This document shows positions 33,569 through 42,048 of a stretch of DNA of 64,000 bases, piece after piece (the stretch's first letter is position 1; each line of letters starts with the position of its first letter). The translations under genes and the position numbers were made by a program. Under the pieces are notes generated by a model that did not search any database, was not told the DNA's origin, and worked only from the letters and a program-made list of their open reading frames with translations. Origin of the DNA: Devosia sp. GTDB taxonomy: Bacteria; Pseudomonadota; Alphaproteobacteria; Rhizobiales; Devosiaceae. Location of the stretch: positions 1 through 64,000 of the forward strand of contig NZ_JANQAH010000001.1 in assembly GCF_024707125.1 (NCBI RefSeq), in the 5' to 3' direction.

Positions 33569-34459
33569 ATGACAACGCTTGCGCACATATCGGACATTCA
33601 CCTCTCACCCATGCCGGAGGTGTCTTTAGGCGATCTCGTCGGCAAGCGTCTGACCGGCTATCTCAACTGGAAGCTCAAGCGCCACGGCGAACTCAACTCC
33701 GAAACGCTGACCCGCCTCGTCGCTCACATGCAGGACCAGAAGGCGGATTTCACGGCCGTCACCGGCGACCTCACCAACCTCGCGCTGCCAACCGAAATAC
33801 GCCGCGCCGGAAAGTGGTTGCAGGACCTGGGCGACAGCGAGCGCACAGCCGTCTGCCCCGGCAATCACGATGCCTATGTGCCCGGCGCGCTCGAAATGGC
33901 CCGCGACATGTGGGGCGATTATCTCAAGGGCGAGACGCTTGAAGGCGCCCCCTTCCCCTTCGTGCGCCGTATTGGCGACGTCGCGATTATTTCCTGTTCC
34001 AGCGCCGTGCCCACCGCCCCCTTCTTCGCCATCGGCCGCTTTGAAGAAAAGCAGGCAGCACGGCTCGACCGCATTCTGAAACTCCTGGGCGACGCTGGCT
34101 ATTTCCGCGTGGTGCTGATCCACCACCCGCCCAATGCCGAGTTGCAGCACCCCTCCTTCGGCCTCAAGGGCCACCGCATCTTCCGCCAGGTCATCGCCAA
34201 TCGCGGCGCCGAAATGATCCTGCACGGCCACACGCACCGCTCCTCGTTGCACCACATTCCGGGGCTGGACCACGAAGTCCCGGTGATCGGCGTCGCCGCC
34301 GCTAGCGCTGCACAAGGCGGAACGCTGGACGATCCGGCCCGCTACAACCTCTTCCGCATCGAAAAGAACGGCAACGGCTGGTCCTGCACCATGCGCGAAT
34401 ACGGTTTTCAGCGCATCGGCAGCGAAATCGTCATGCGCATGCAGATGCGGATCTATTGA
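33569..34459 (+). CDS. Metallophosphoesterase (calcineurin-like)
   Basis: This 296-residue phosphoesterase has all five family blocks: SDIHLSP (D9, H11), VTGDLTN, CPGNHDAY, the LIHHPP segment and LHGHTHRS. These bind two metal ions. The closest groups act on cyclic nucleotides or nucleoside diphosphates, but the substrate cannot be told here. It ends 79 bases before murL on the same strand. Confidence 0.88.
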   Translation: MTTLAHISDIHLSPMPEVSLGDLVGKRLTGYLNWKLKRHGELNSETLTRLVAHMQDQKADFTAVTGDLTNLALPTEIRRAGKWLQDLGDSERTAVCPGNHDAYVPGALEMARDMWGDYLKGETLEGAPFPFVRRIGDVAIISCSSAVPTAPFFAIGRFEEKQAARLDRILKLLGDAGYFRVVLIHHPPNAELQHPSFGLKGHRIFRQVIANRGAEMILHGHTHRSSLHHIPGLDHEVPVIGVAAASAAQGGTLDDPARYNLFRIEKNGNGWSCTMREYGFQRIGSEIVMRMQMRIY

Positions 34460-34538
34460 GCGCGCGCAGCGCTTTCGCCCCACTCCCGCCATCGCCGCAA
34501 ATCACCTATATGGTAGTGCAAAGCCGCGTGAGTTGCCC

Positions 34539-35870
34539 GTGACCGAATCCTTTGAAATCCTGCCCCCCAGTTTTGACCCGGCAAGCGGCGAGGCCCGCTT
34601 TCCGTATCGCCTGGGAGCGCTGAACTTTACCGAAGTGCTGGGCCTGCCCAAGGGCGCCAAGGCGGAGCTGGCAGAGGGCCCCGCTTTCCAAAAGCTGCTT
34701 GACTTGACCGCCTTCGTGCTGGGCGTGAGCTACTTCAAGCTCCGCGCGCCCTTGGACATCGTGGCGCCAAACCTGGCGCTCACCGCCGCCGAAAAGGCCT
34801 TCGTCATCGACGTATACGAAAACGGCCTCGGCGAATTCTATGCCCGCAACAACCTGGCGCGTTTCGGCCGACTGAACCTTTCGACCGCCGACGACCCGCT
34901 GGAACGCAAGCCCGCACCCGACCTCCCCGAGCGCACGCTGCTGCCGATCGGTGGCGGCAAGGATTCGCTCGTCAGCGTTGAACTTCTGAGCCATGTCGGT
35001 GTCGATTTCACACCCTTCGCCGTCAATCCAAAAGGCCCGATCCTGACCTCGGTGGACGCGATCGGCCGCGCGCCAATCTATGTAACGCGTACCCTCGACG
35101 CTGAAATGATCCGCCTCGGCAAGGAGCCGGGCTACTACAATGGCCACGTCCCCTCCACCGCGATCAATTCCATGATCGCCTCGCTCTGCGCCCTGCTCTT
35201 CGGCTACGACCAGATCGTGCTCAGCAATGAGCGCTCGGCCAGCGAGGGGAATGTCGTGTTCGACGGACGCGAGACCAATCATCAATATTCGAAGTCGCTG
35301 GGCTTCGAACTGCTGATCGCCGACACTCTCGGCAACGCCACCGGCGGCGCGCTGAAATACTTCTCGCTGCTGCGCCCCTATTCCGAAGCGCGCATTGCCT
35401 CGCTTTTCAACCAGGGCACGCGCTTTGATGCAGTATTCTCAAGCTGCAACCGCAATTTCCGCCTGACCGGCAATGACGGCCCTCTCTGGTGCGGCGAATG
35501 CCCAAAATGCCACTTCGTCTTCCTGATCTTTGCGCCCTTCATGGCCAAGGAACGGCTCTTGAAAATCTTCGGCCGCAATCTGCTCGAAGTGCCGGAATAT
35601 GAAGGCTCGTTCCGCGAACTTGCAGGCCTTGCCGGACAGAAGCCCTGGGAATGTGTGGGCGAAATCCTCGAAGCCGCCGCCTGCTTCTACACGCTCACCC
35701 GCCATGCCGACTGGCATCAGGACGCCGTCGTGCGCGCCGTGAAGGCTGATCTTTTCGCCCAATATGGCGAGGAGCGGCTGCAACTGGCCATGGCCGAATG
35801 CCTGACCGATAGCCATGACCACCACATCCCCCCGGCGCTCGCCGCGAAGGTGGCCGCCTATGCGGTTTGA
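34539..35870 (+). CDS. murL: UDP-MurNAc-L-Ala-L-Glu epimerase MurL
   Basis: This 443-residue ATP-dependent enzyme inverts the terminal L-Glu of UDP-MurNAc-L-Ala-L-Glu to D-Glu, an alternative to glutamate racemase first described in Xanthomonas oryzae. A PP-loop-like GGGKDS lies at residues 138-143, consistent with AMP-forming chemistry; RSASEGNVVFDGRETNHQYS and CNRNFRL with CGECPKCHFVF are conserved-looking blocks. The murD2 gene overlaps its end by 11 bases, which strongly supports the call. The start is uncertain (GTG at 34539 or TTG at 34533, neither with a good ribosome-binding site). Confidence 0.86.
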   Translation: MTESFEILPPSFDPASGEARFPYRLGALNFTEVLGLPKGAKAELAEGPAFQKLLDLTAFVLGVSYFKLRAPLDIVAPNLALTAAEKAFVIDVYENGLGEFYARNNLARFGRLNLSTADDPLERKPAPDLPERTLLPIGGGKDSLVSVELLSHVGVDFTPFAVNPKGPILTSVDAIGRAPIYVTRTLDAEMIRLGKEPGYYNGHVPSTAINSMIASLCALLFGYDQIVLSNERSASEGNVVFDGRETNHQYSKSLGFELLIADTLGNATGGALKYFSLLRPYSEARIASLFNQGTRFDAVFSSCNRNFRLTGNDGPLWCGECPKCHFVFLIFAPFMAKERLLKIFGRNLLEVPEYEGSFRELAGLAGQKPWECVGEILEAAACFYTLTRHADWHQDAVVRAVKADLFAQYGEERLQLAMAECLTDSHDHHIPPALAAKVAAYAV

Positions 35871-37161
35871 CGAACCCGTCCTGCTCTACGGCGCCGGGCG
35901 CGAAGCCAATTCGACCCGGCAATTCCTCAAGCGCATCCAGCCCGATCTGCAGGTCTTCGTGACCGTGGACTCTGGCGCCGCCGACGTGCCGGAGACGGAA
36001 ACCATCGCCGCCGCAGATCTGCCCGCCGCCATGGCCGCGCGGCGCTTCGGCACCATCGTGAAAAGCCCGGGCGTGTCGCGCTACAAACCGATTTTTGCCA
36101 CGGCTGCCGGTGCCGGAATTGTGGTGACCTCGAACCTCAATCTGTGGGGCGCGACCTATCGTAGGGACCGCACCGTCATTGCCATTTCGGGCACCAAGGG
36201 CAAATCGACCACGGCGACGCTTGTCCACCTCATGCTGGCGCGTTCAGGGCTGGATGCAGGCCTTGCCGGCAATGTCGGCCTCGCCCCACTCGAAATCGCC
36301 GACAAACACGCCATCGTCGTGTTTGAGCTGTCGAGTTACCAGACCGCCGACATGGGTTTCATTCCCGACATCGCGGCGATCACCAATCTCTATCCCGAGC
36401 ACGTCGACTGGCACGGCTCAATCGAGCGCTACTACGACGACAAGCTCAACCTGGTTGACCGCGATGGCAGCTTCGCCGTCGCGCTGGGCCACGCCGCCGC
36501 CAGCAATGCCCGCGTCGCCAAGGCCGTGCGCGACCATCGCCGACTGGTGAAGCCACTCTCAGAAGAACAGGCCATCGCTCTCGAGGCCGCCGTATCGCGC
36601 TCGCGGCTCAAGGGCGCGCACAATCTCGACAATGCCATTCTCGCAACAGAAATCGCCCTGACGGCCGGCGCGACCATGGACGGCATTCTTGCCGGCATTG
36701 CCGCCTTCCGGCCCCTGCCCCATCGCCTCGAAGAGCACCGCATTGGCTCGGTGACCGTTGTCAACGATTCCATCTCCACGACACCTGAAGCCACCAAGGC
36801 CGCGCTGGCCGCCTATCCCGGCCGACGCATCGCACTGATCGCCGGCGGCCACGAGCGGGAGCAGGACTATGCCGAGCTCGCCACTCTCCTGGCGCCACGT
36901 GGTGTGACCACACTGGTGACCCTGCCCGTGACCGGACAACGCCTCGCCACGGCCACCCGCCAAGCAGCCCCGGATATCGAGGTGACCGAAGTGCCAGACC
37001 TCGAAACGGCCGTGGCCACTCTCGAAGAAAAGCGCGAAAAATTCGACACGATCATCCTGTCGCCCGGCGCGCCTTCCTACAATCAGTTCAAGAATTTCGA
37101 AGAACGCGGCCTGCGCTTCGTCGAGCTTTGCCGGACCCATTTTTCGGACGCACAATCATGA
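35860..37161 (+). CDS. murD2: UDP-MurNAc-L-alanine--L-glutamate ligase MurD2
   Basis: This 433-residue Mur ligase adds L-Glu to UDP-MurNAc-L-Ala. The ATP loop GTKGKST is at 111-117, followed by ELSSYQTADM, the NLYPEHVDWHGS block and VNDSISTTPEATKAAL, the C-terminal ligase motif. It is shorter than canonical MurD (about 450-470) and is paired with murL, so L-Glu rather than D-Glu specificity is inferred. I chose the ATG at 35860, inside the murL 3' end. The SMR gene starts in its stop codon (ATGA). Confidence 0.87.
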   Translation: MRFDEPVLLYGAGREANSTRQFLKRIQPDLQVFVTVDSGAADVPETETIAAADLPAAMAARRFGTIVKSPGVSRYKPIFATAAGAGIVVTSNLNLWGATYRRDRTVIAISGTKGKSTTATLVHLMLARSGLDAGLAGNVGLAPLEIADKHAIVVFELSSYQTADMGFIPDIAAITNLYPEHVDWHGSIERYYDDKLNLVDRDGSFAVALGHAAASNARVAKAVRDHRRLVKPLSEEQAIALEAAVSRSRLKGAHNLDNAILATEIALTAGATMDGILAGIAAFRPLPHRLEEHRIGSVTVVNDSISTTPEATKAALAAYPGRRIALIAGGHEREQDYAELATLLAPRGVTTLVTLPVTGQRLATATRQAAPDIEVTEVPDLETAVATLEEKREKFDTIILSPGAPSYNQFKNFEERGLRFVELCRTHFSDAQS

Positions 37162-37490
37162 ACGGCGCCCTCTATCTCGGCATCGCCATTGTCGGTGAGG
37201 TGATCGCCACCTCATTCCTGCGCGCCTCGGCCGGCTTTACCCAGCTTGTGCCCTCCATCGTCGTGGTCGTGGGCTATTGTGTGACCTTCTACTTCTTCTC
37301 CCTCGCCCTGCAGACCATTCCAGTCGGCATCGGCTACGCCATCTGGTCGGGCGTTGGGATCATCCTCGTCTCGATCATCGCCTTTTTCGCCTATGGCCAG
37401 ACGCTGGACCTGCCGGCCCTGATCGGCATAGGCCTCATTCTCGCCGGCGTGTTGGTCATCAACCTCTTCAGCCAGTCGAGCGCTCACTGA
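37158..37490 (+). CDS. Small multidrug resistance (SMR) family transporter
   Basis: This 110-residue, four-helix inner-membrane protein has exactly the length of EmrE, with the essential glutamate at E14 (LGIAIVGEVIATSFLRAS). The conserved GIGYAIWSGVG segment and a final LIGIGLILAGVLVINLF helix are present. It exchanges protons for cationic drugs or quaternary amines. It is translationally coupled to murD2, an unexplained but clear operon. Confidence 0.92.
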   Translation: MNGALYLGIAIVGEVIATSFLRASAGFTQLVPSIVVVVGYCVTFYFFSLALQTIPVGIGYAIWSGVGIILVSIIAFFAYGQTLDLPALIGIGLILAGVLVINLFSQSSAH

Positions 37491-37493
37491 GAG

Positions 37494-39245
37494 CTAGTAG
37501 GCCGTCACGAGGGATAGCGGCGGCACTCCGGCCTCGGCGAGCACAGTGCGAATACGATCGAGCAGCGCTGGATCGGTAATGCGTCGCCGTAGTTGCGTCA
37601 CGATGCCGACACTGCGGAAACTGGGAACCTCCAGCACGCGTGGCAATTGCCGCATGACCTGCGCCTGATCGCCGGCGCCCTCAGCGGCGAGAATGGCAAG
37701 GATCGGTCCCATTTCGCGGTCGGAGCGAGCATAGACTTCAGCGTAGCGCCCGGCCTTGGCGAAATCGCCCTCTCGAATGGCGACGAGTGTCGGCACGCCG
37801 TAATACCAATCCGGAATGATCGTATGGGCGTCGAGCGCCCTTTGGGCCAAGGGAATGGCCTGCTCGAGTCGCCCGATGAACGCCATATGCCGCGCATGTG
37901 CGGCGAGCGCATCCAAATTTGAGGGGTTCGATTGCAGCGCCGTGCCATAGGCGGCCTCGGCCAGACCATGCTCACCAAGCACCTCATGCAGACGCGCACG
38001 CTGCTCCCAGACAAAGCTGTTGGTCGGCAGAATGCGCACGGCCTCGCCAAGCATCTCGTTGGCTGTTCGATACCTGTCGAGCTGCGCGGTGGCTGATGGC
38101 TTGCCGCTATCTGTTTCCTCGGCCAGGAGGCTCGCAGCTGCCGCAAGTGCAATACCCGTCTTCTGATCGCTCTCCGGTAGCGCGGCATAACAGGACCTCG
38201 CGCGCTCTGCGGCGCCGAGCGTCGAGCTCTCACGATACATCGTGAACAACAGGCGGCAGAGATAGAGGTTCTCACCGCCCGAAAGCGGGTTCTGGGTAAG
38301 AAACAGGCGCGCCCGCGTATGCAGCGGCCCGCGCGGATTGCCGAGCACATCCAGGATGTCGCTTGAGATCCGGTCGATTCGTCCGGGGTCGGACAATTGC
38401 CGCTCCGAGACGACGAGCGAGCGATTCCAGACCACGCTATTGGTCGTTAGGTCCGTGAGGATGACGCTATACTGTAAATTGGACGGCGCCCCGGGGTCAC
38501 GCCGGATGATGCCGGTGAGCACGTAGCCGTCGGCCCGAACCGGCTCAGCATTTGCTTCCCCGCGGCTACCATAGTCGACGGTAAGAAAGCTCAGTGGCTG
38601 CAGACGGTCAACCAGTTCAACCGCCACGCCGGACACCGATGCAGTGATCGAGGGGTCATCGGTGAGGTTTTGAAACTCCATCACCCGCAGGCTCGGCTGC
38701 TGCATGACGCCATTCTGCGTCACCTGCTGCTCCTGCCGCGGCCCCCAGGTTGAGAGCGAATAAGCCAGCGCCGCAGCGCCTATGGCAATGATCAGGAGCA
38801 CAAACCAGGACACGGTGACATGCCCGCGCGGCGCAGGGTTCTCGTTTGCATCAAGGTCGAAAAAACGCGGTGCCGCTTGCGCCGGAACGGGTTGAGTGCT
38901 CGCATCGACCTCAATGAAATCAGGCACATAGCGCCCGATGGGCAACACGATTCGCAGCGTCTCGTCAGCGCCCGGACCGCGATAATACTGGTCTAGAAGT
39001 GCCCTGAGGCGGCGAGCCTGCACGCGAACAATGGGATCGCTCTGCGGATCGAAATCGGCCGGGCGGCCGAAGACATCGACGGCAATGGAATAAGCCTTGA
39101 TCGATTGCGTATCGCCATCGAGTCGGCGGTTGACGATGTAGTCGAGAAAACGAGTCAACTGGGGCGACCGGGCCATTTCAGGCCAAGCCGTCAGGCGATC
39201 CAGCGCCGCCAGCACCGCATCTCTATCGTCTTTGGCCTCGGCCAT
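37494..39245 (-). CDS. Membrane-anchored regulator with N-terminal helical domain and TPR-like C terminus
   Basis: This 583-residue protein has three parts. Residues 10-115 resemble the domain found at the front of rhizobial adenylate-cyclase-like and TPR regulators (FLDYIVNRRLDGDTQSIKAY; FDPQSDPIVRVQARRLRALL), likely a winged-helix DNA- or protein-binding unit. A single membrane helix lies at about 143-163. The periplasmic remainder has a TolB-like segment and TPR-like helices (WEQRARLHEVLGEHGLAEAAYG). A CadC/ToxR-like membrane regulator is the best reading. It is convergent with the SMR gene with a three-base gap. Confidence 0.75.
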   Translation of the reverse strand: MAEAKDDRDAVLAALDRLTAWPEMARSPQLTRFLDYIVNRRLDGDTQSIKAYSIAVDVFGRPADFDPQSDPIVRVQARRLRALLDQYYRGPGADETLRIVLPIGRYVPDFIEVDASTQPVPAQAAPRFFDLDANENPAPRGHVTVSWFVLLIIAIGAAALAYSLSTWGPRQEQQVTQNGVMQQPSLRVMEFQNLTDDPSITASVSGVAVELVDRLQPLSFLTVDYGSRGEANAEPVRADGYVLTGIIRRDPGAPSNLQYSVILTDLTTNSVVWNRSLVVSERQLSDPGRIDRISSDILDVLGNPRGPLHTRARLFLTQNPLSGGENLYLCRLLFTMYRESSTLGAAERARSCYAALPESDQKTGIALAAAASLLAEETDSGKPSATAQLDRYRTANEMLGEAVRILPTNSFVWEQRARLHEVLGEHGLAEAAYGTALQSNPSNLDALAAHARHMAFIGRLEQAIPLAQRALDAHTIIPDWYYGVPTLVAIREGDFAKAGRYAEVYARSDREMGPILAILAAEGAGDQAQVMRQLPRVLEVPSFRSVGIVTQLRRRITDPALLDRIRTVLAEAGVPPLSLVTAY

Positions 39246-39273
39246 TTTACCCCCGTATGGAGGTTAATAGTCC

Positions 39274-39294
39274 TTGCTTACATGTAAAAAGCAA
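39274..39294. promoter_or_regulatory. Inverted repeat upstream of the TPR regulator
   Basis: TTGCTT (39274-39279) and AAGCAA (39289-39294) flank an ACATGTAAA centre, 29 bases upstream of the regulator ATG at 39245. It could be an operator for that gene. I cannot name a binding protein. Confidence 0.3.
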
Positions 39295-39452
39295 CCCCGA
39301 CTTACGTCTATTTTACGCGAGTTTGCCTATCCGCATCGCCCGCCCTCCCTCATATGGCGGATGTCGGTTCAATGAATTCAATGAACCTGACACGGTTCCC
39401 GGCAGATAGGCCCTGCTGGACCCATGAGACCACCAAAGTGTTTCTGAACCAG

Positions 39453-39479
39453 CATGCGGCGCGGCGGCCGCATGTTTTT
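39453..39479 (+). terminator. Terminator-like hairpin upstream of the receiver gene
   Basis: An 8-bp stem CATGCGGC (39453-39460) / GCCGCATG (39467-39474) is followed by five T (39475-39479), 45 bases before the receiver gene start. No gene is evident upstream on this strand, so it may be an attenuator in the leader of the receiver gene or the end of a short RNA. Confidence 0.5.
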
Positions 39480-39524
39480 CCACAAGTGTGATTTGCCCGG
39501 TGCGGTTCGGGCAGAGGTAAGCGT

Positions 39525-39971
39525 GTGACCAGTCCATTTGCGCAGGCGCCCTTCATCGGGCTGATCGATGACGACGGCCATTCGGCTCGCCTGTTCATGC
39601 GTGTGCTGGCGGCCAATGATGGCCCCTCGGTTCGCCATTATGGCGACGAAGAGGAAGGGTTTGCAGATCTCGCCCAAGTGTTGGGCGATCCGCAATCGCA
39701 TTGGCCGGAATTGCTGGTCGTGGACCTCAAGGACCACAGCTACGCTACCCTCGAGTTTGTCCGCCGCCATCAGGCTTGGCTGCACCAAAAGGGTGTCGCG
39801 CTGGTGGTGATGGTGCCCCCCACCGATCGGGCCGGGCGCATGATCTATCTCGAAGCCGGCGCTGCTGCCGTCTTCTTCCGCCAGCCAGAGGCCGATGCCT
39901 ATCGGCACGAACTGGCGGGCATTGCGAATTTCTGGGCGCGTAGTGAGCGCCTGGATGCTGTTGGCATGTGA
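39525..39971 (+). CDS. CheY-like receiver domain protein with altered active site
   Basis: This 148-residue stand-alone receiver domain has the acidic pair D15-D16 (LIDDDGHSA), the phospho-acceptor position D67 (LLVVDLKDH) and T100 at the Ser/Thr switch (MVPPTDRAG). The essential lysine before the final proline is replaced (FFRQPEA: Gln120 before Pro121), so phosphorylation chemistry may be lost or slow. The GTG start is preceded by AGAGG with seven-base spacing. No histidine kinase is nearby; a membrane regulator is divergent. Confidence 0.7.
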   Translation: MTSPFAQAPFIGLIDDDGHSARLFMRVLAANDGPSVRHYGDEEEGFADLAQVLGDPQSHWPELLVVDLKDHSYATLEFVRRHQAWLHQKGVALVVMVPPTDRAGRMIYLEAGAAAVFFRQPEADAYRHELAGIANFWARSERLDAVGM

Positions 39972-40142
39972 CTCCTGCGTCCACAGGTTGCGTGCCTGGA
40001 CGGAGAGCATCGCTGCGAGCCACGGTTCCCACCGTGTCCTGCATTCCCAAGCGTTGCTCTCCGTCTTCGAAATACAGGCGTCGGTCTGCACCATCGACGT
40101 CTGACACGGCTGGTTCAGCTCCAAGTGAACTGGCGTGGGGGC

Positions 40143-40246
40143 ACGGTTGCGATACCTCCCGATCGCAACCGTACGGGGAGAAGCATCTCGCCCGGCAGCG
40201 CTACTGTCCCTCAGCGCCGCCAGGCTACCTATTATGCTTCTCCCCG
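40143..40246. repeat. Paired long inverted repeats
   Basis: The first repeat has perfect 11-bp arms (40143-40153 with 40162-40172, loop of eight). Directly after it, a second has perfect 13-bp arms (40174-40186 with 40234-40246) enclosing 47 bases with smaller GC-rich palindromic pieces. The second repeat reaches into the 3' end of mgtC. It resembles a REP/BIME-type element. Confidence 0.65.
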
Positions 40247-40773
40247 CGGCCCAACTTTTCCTCTCCCCTCCCCTTATCCGCCTCATCGTCTTCATCTTCC
40301 TTGTTGCCGATGAGTCGATGCGCCACGGCGCGCAACGCGGCGAGCACGAGAACGGCCAGAATGGTTGTGCCGACAGCCAGGGTGTAAAATCCCAGGGCGC
40401 AGGCGACCCCTACGGCACCGGCCATCCACATTCCCGCGCCCGTCGTCAGCCCCTGCACTGTTCCTCCCGAACGGAAGATCGCGCCCGCGCCTAAGAAGGC
40501 TATGCCGGCCGTGACAGCCTCGACCGCGCGAATGGGGTCGGCCTGCGTGCCCGCCCCGCCGCCAATGGTGTGAAAAATCTCGAAGGTGAGGATGGTGAAG
40601 AGCGCAGCCGCGACCGCGATCAGGATATGGGTGCGCAACCCGGCTTCCGCCGTGCGCACCTCGCGCTCGAAGCCGATCACCGCTCCGCAGAGCGCAGCGA
40701 TGATCAGTCTGATGGCGATGATGTGTTCGGGAAGATAAGTCTGGGTTAGTCCGAAACTATTGCCTGTATCCAT
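40225..40773 (-). CDS. mgtC: MgtC/SapB family membrane protein
   Basis: This 182-residue inner-membrane protein has the MgtC domain: AALCGAVIGFEREVR with AGLRTHILIAVAAAL near the N terminus and GIAFLGAGAIFRSGGTVQGLTTGAGMW cut in two helices. MgtC proteins help cells at low magnesium, partly by modulating the F-type ATP synthase. The C-terminal tail of about 30 residues is very charged (KEDEDDEADKGRGEEKLGRG) and its coding sequence overlaps a long inverted repeat, so the tail may have been added by the repeat. Confidence 0.87.
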   Translation of the reverse strand: MDTGNSFGLTQTYLPEHIIAIRLIIAALCGAVIGFEREVRTAEAGLRTHILIAVAAALFTILTFEIFHTIGGGAGTQADPIRAVEAVTAGIAFLGAGAIFRSGGTVQGLTTGAGMWMAGAVGVACALGFYTLAVGTTILAVLVLAALRAVAHRLIGNKEDEDDEADKGRGEEKLGRGEKHNR

Positions 40774-40834
40774 GCCCCAAAATCCGAAAGTGACGCTGCC
40801 GTCACAATCGCCGGGGCATGGACTTGGTTCCGCC

Positions 40835-41881
40835 TCAGGAAGCGACGCGGATTTGTAGCTTCACGTCGTCTGGGCGCGCTTCAACGGCACGGTCGAAAGC
40901 CGCCTTGGAATCTTCGAAGGCAAACGTCTCGGAAATCAGCGGCTTCAAATCCACCTTGCCCGAGGCGATCAGCGCAATGGCGCGGTCATATTGGTGGGCA
41001 TATCGGAAGACGTTTTCGATCCGCAGTTCCTTGGTCGAAGCCGCGGCGATGTCGACCTTGGTCGGCTCGACAGGCAGACCAACCACCACGATGCAGCCAC
41101 CAGGCCGCGGCAGGTCCATGATGGTCTCCCAGGCGCGCGGCGAGCCCGAGCATTCGAACACCACATCCGCGCCCCAACCCTCGGTCAGTTCGCCAATCTT
41201 GTCGACGAGCTTGGTCTCACGAATATTGACCGGAATGATGCCCTGATACTGCGCGGCAATGTCGAGCTTGGGCTGGGCCAGATCGGCAACGATGACGCGA
41301 GCGCAGCCGCCGGCCAGCGCCGCCAAGGCCACCATGGTGCCGATCGGACCGGCGCCGAGCACGACGGCGGTATCGCCGGGCGTGATGCGGGCCTTGGTCG
41401 CCGCCTGCATGCCCACCGCAAAGGGCTCGACCATCGCGCCTTCGGCAAAGCTCACATGGTCTGGCAGCTTGAATGTGTAATTAGCCGGATGCACGACTTC
41501 GGGAGTAAGAACCCCATGGATCGGCGGCGTCGCCCAAAAGCGCACTGCGGGATCGACATTGTACATGCCGAGGCGGCTGGCGCGCGAATTGGGGTCCGGA
41601 ATACCCGGCTCCATGCAGACGCGATCACCCACCTTGAGATGGCTCACGCCTTCGCCGACCTCGACCACGGTACCCGCCGCCTCGTGGCCCAGCACCATGG
41701 GTGCATCGACGACGAATGGCCCGATGCGACCATGGGTATAGTAGTGCACGTCCGAGCCGCAGACGCCGACCGTGTGGATAGCGATCCGCACCATGCCCGG
41801 CCCAACCTCGAGCGGCAGGTCAATTTCCCGCAGACCGAGTTCATGCTGCTTTTCCAGAACCAGCGCGCGCACCTTGGCCAT
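40835..41881 (-). CDS. Zinc-dependent polyol (xylitol/sorbitol-type) dehydrogenase
   Basis: This 348-residue medium-chain dehydrogenase/reductase has the catalytic zinc ligands C41 ([11 protein letters not shown]) and H66-E67 (LGHEAAG). The loop that holds the structural zinc in other alcohol dehydrogenases is without its four cysteines ([19 protein letters not shown]), as in sorbitol dehydrogenase. The NAD-binding site GAGPIG follows. It likely oxidises xylitol or sorbitol to the ketose. I chose the ATG at 41881, six bases after AGGAGG. No sugar transporter is adjacent. Confidence 0.87.
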   Translation of the reverse strand: MAKVRALVLEKQHELGLREIDLPLEVGPGMVRIAIHTVGVCGSDVHYYTHGRIGPFVVDAPMVLGHEAAGTVVEVGEGVSHLKVGDRVCMEPGIPDPNSRASRLGMYNVDPAVRFWATPPIHGVLTPEVVHPANYTFKLPDHVSFAEGAMVEPFAVGMQAATKARITPGDTAVVLGAGPIGTMVALAALAGGCARVIVADLAQPKLDIAAQYQGIIPVNIRETKLVDKIGELTEGWGADVVFECSGSPRAWETIMDLPRPGGCIVVVGLPVEPTKVDIAAASTKELRIENVFRYAHQYDRAIALIASGKVDLKPLISETFAFEDSKAAFDRAVEARPDDVKLQIRVAS

Positions 41882-42048
41882 GACATCCTCCTGAATCGAC
41901 CAGCCGAGCATTAGCCCATCGCCTGGGCAACGGCCAGCACCTCGCACTGGCGAAACAGGCCGTTAACTCAGATTTTGGAGCCCCCGGGACGATTCACTCT
42001 CCGCTAACGGCCGTCGACCGAGAGTTCCTGCACATTCTGGGGGCGACA

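Noticed and set aside
39354..39491. 45-codon plus-strand frame before the receiver gene
   Set aside because: It has no ribosome-binding site and runs through the terminator-like hairpin, so it is probably not translated.
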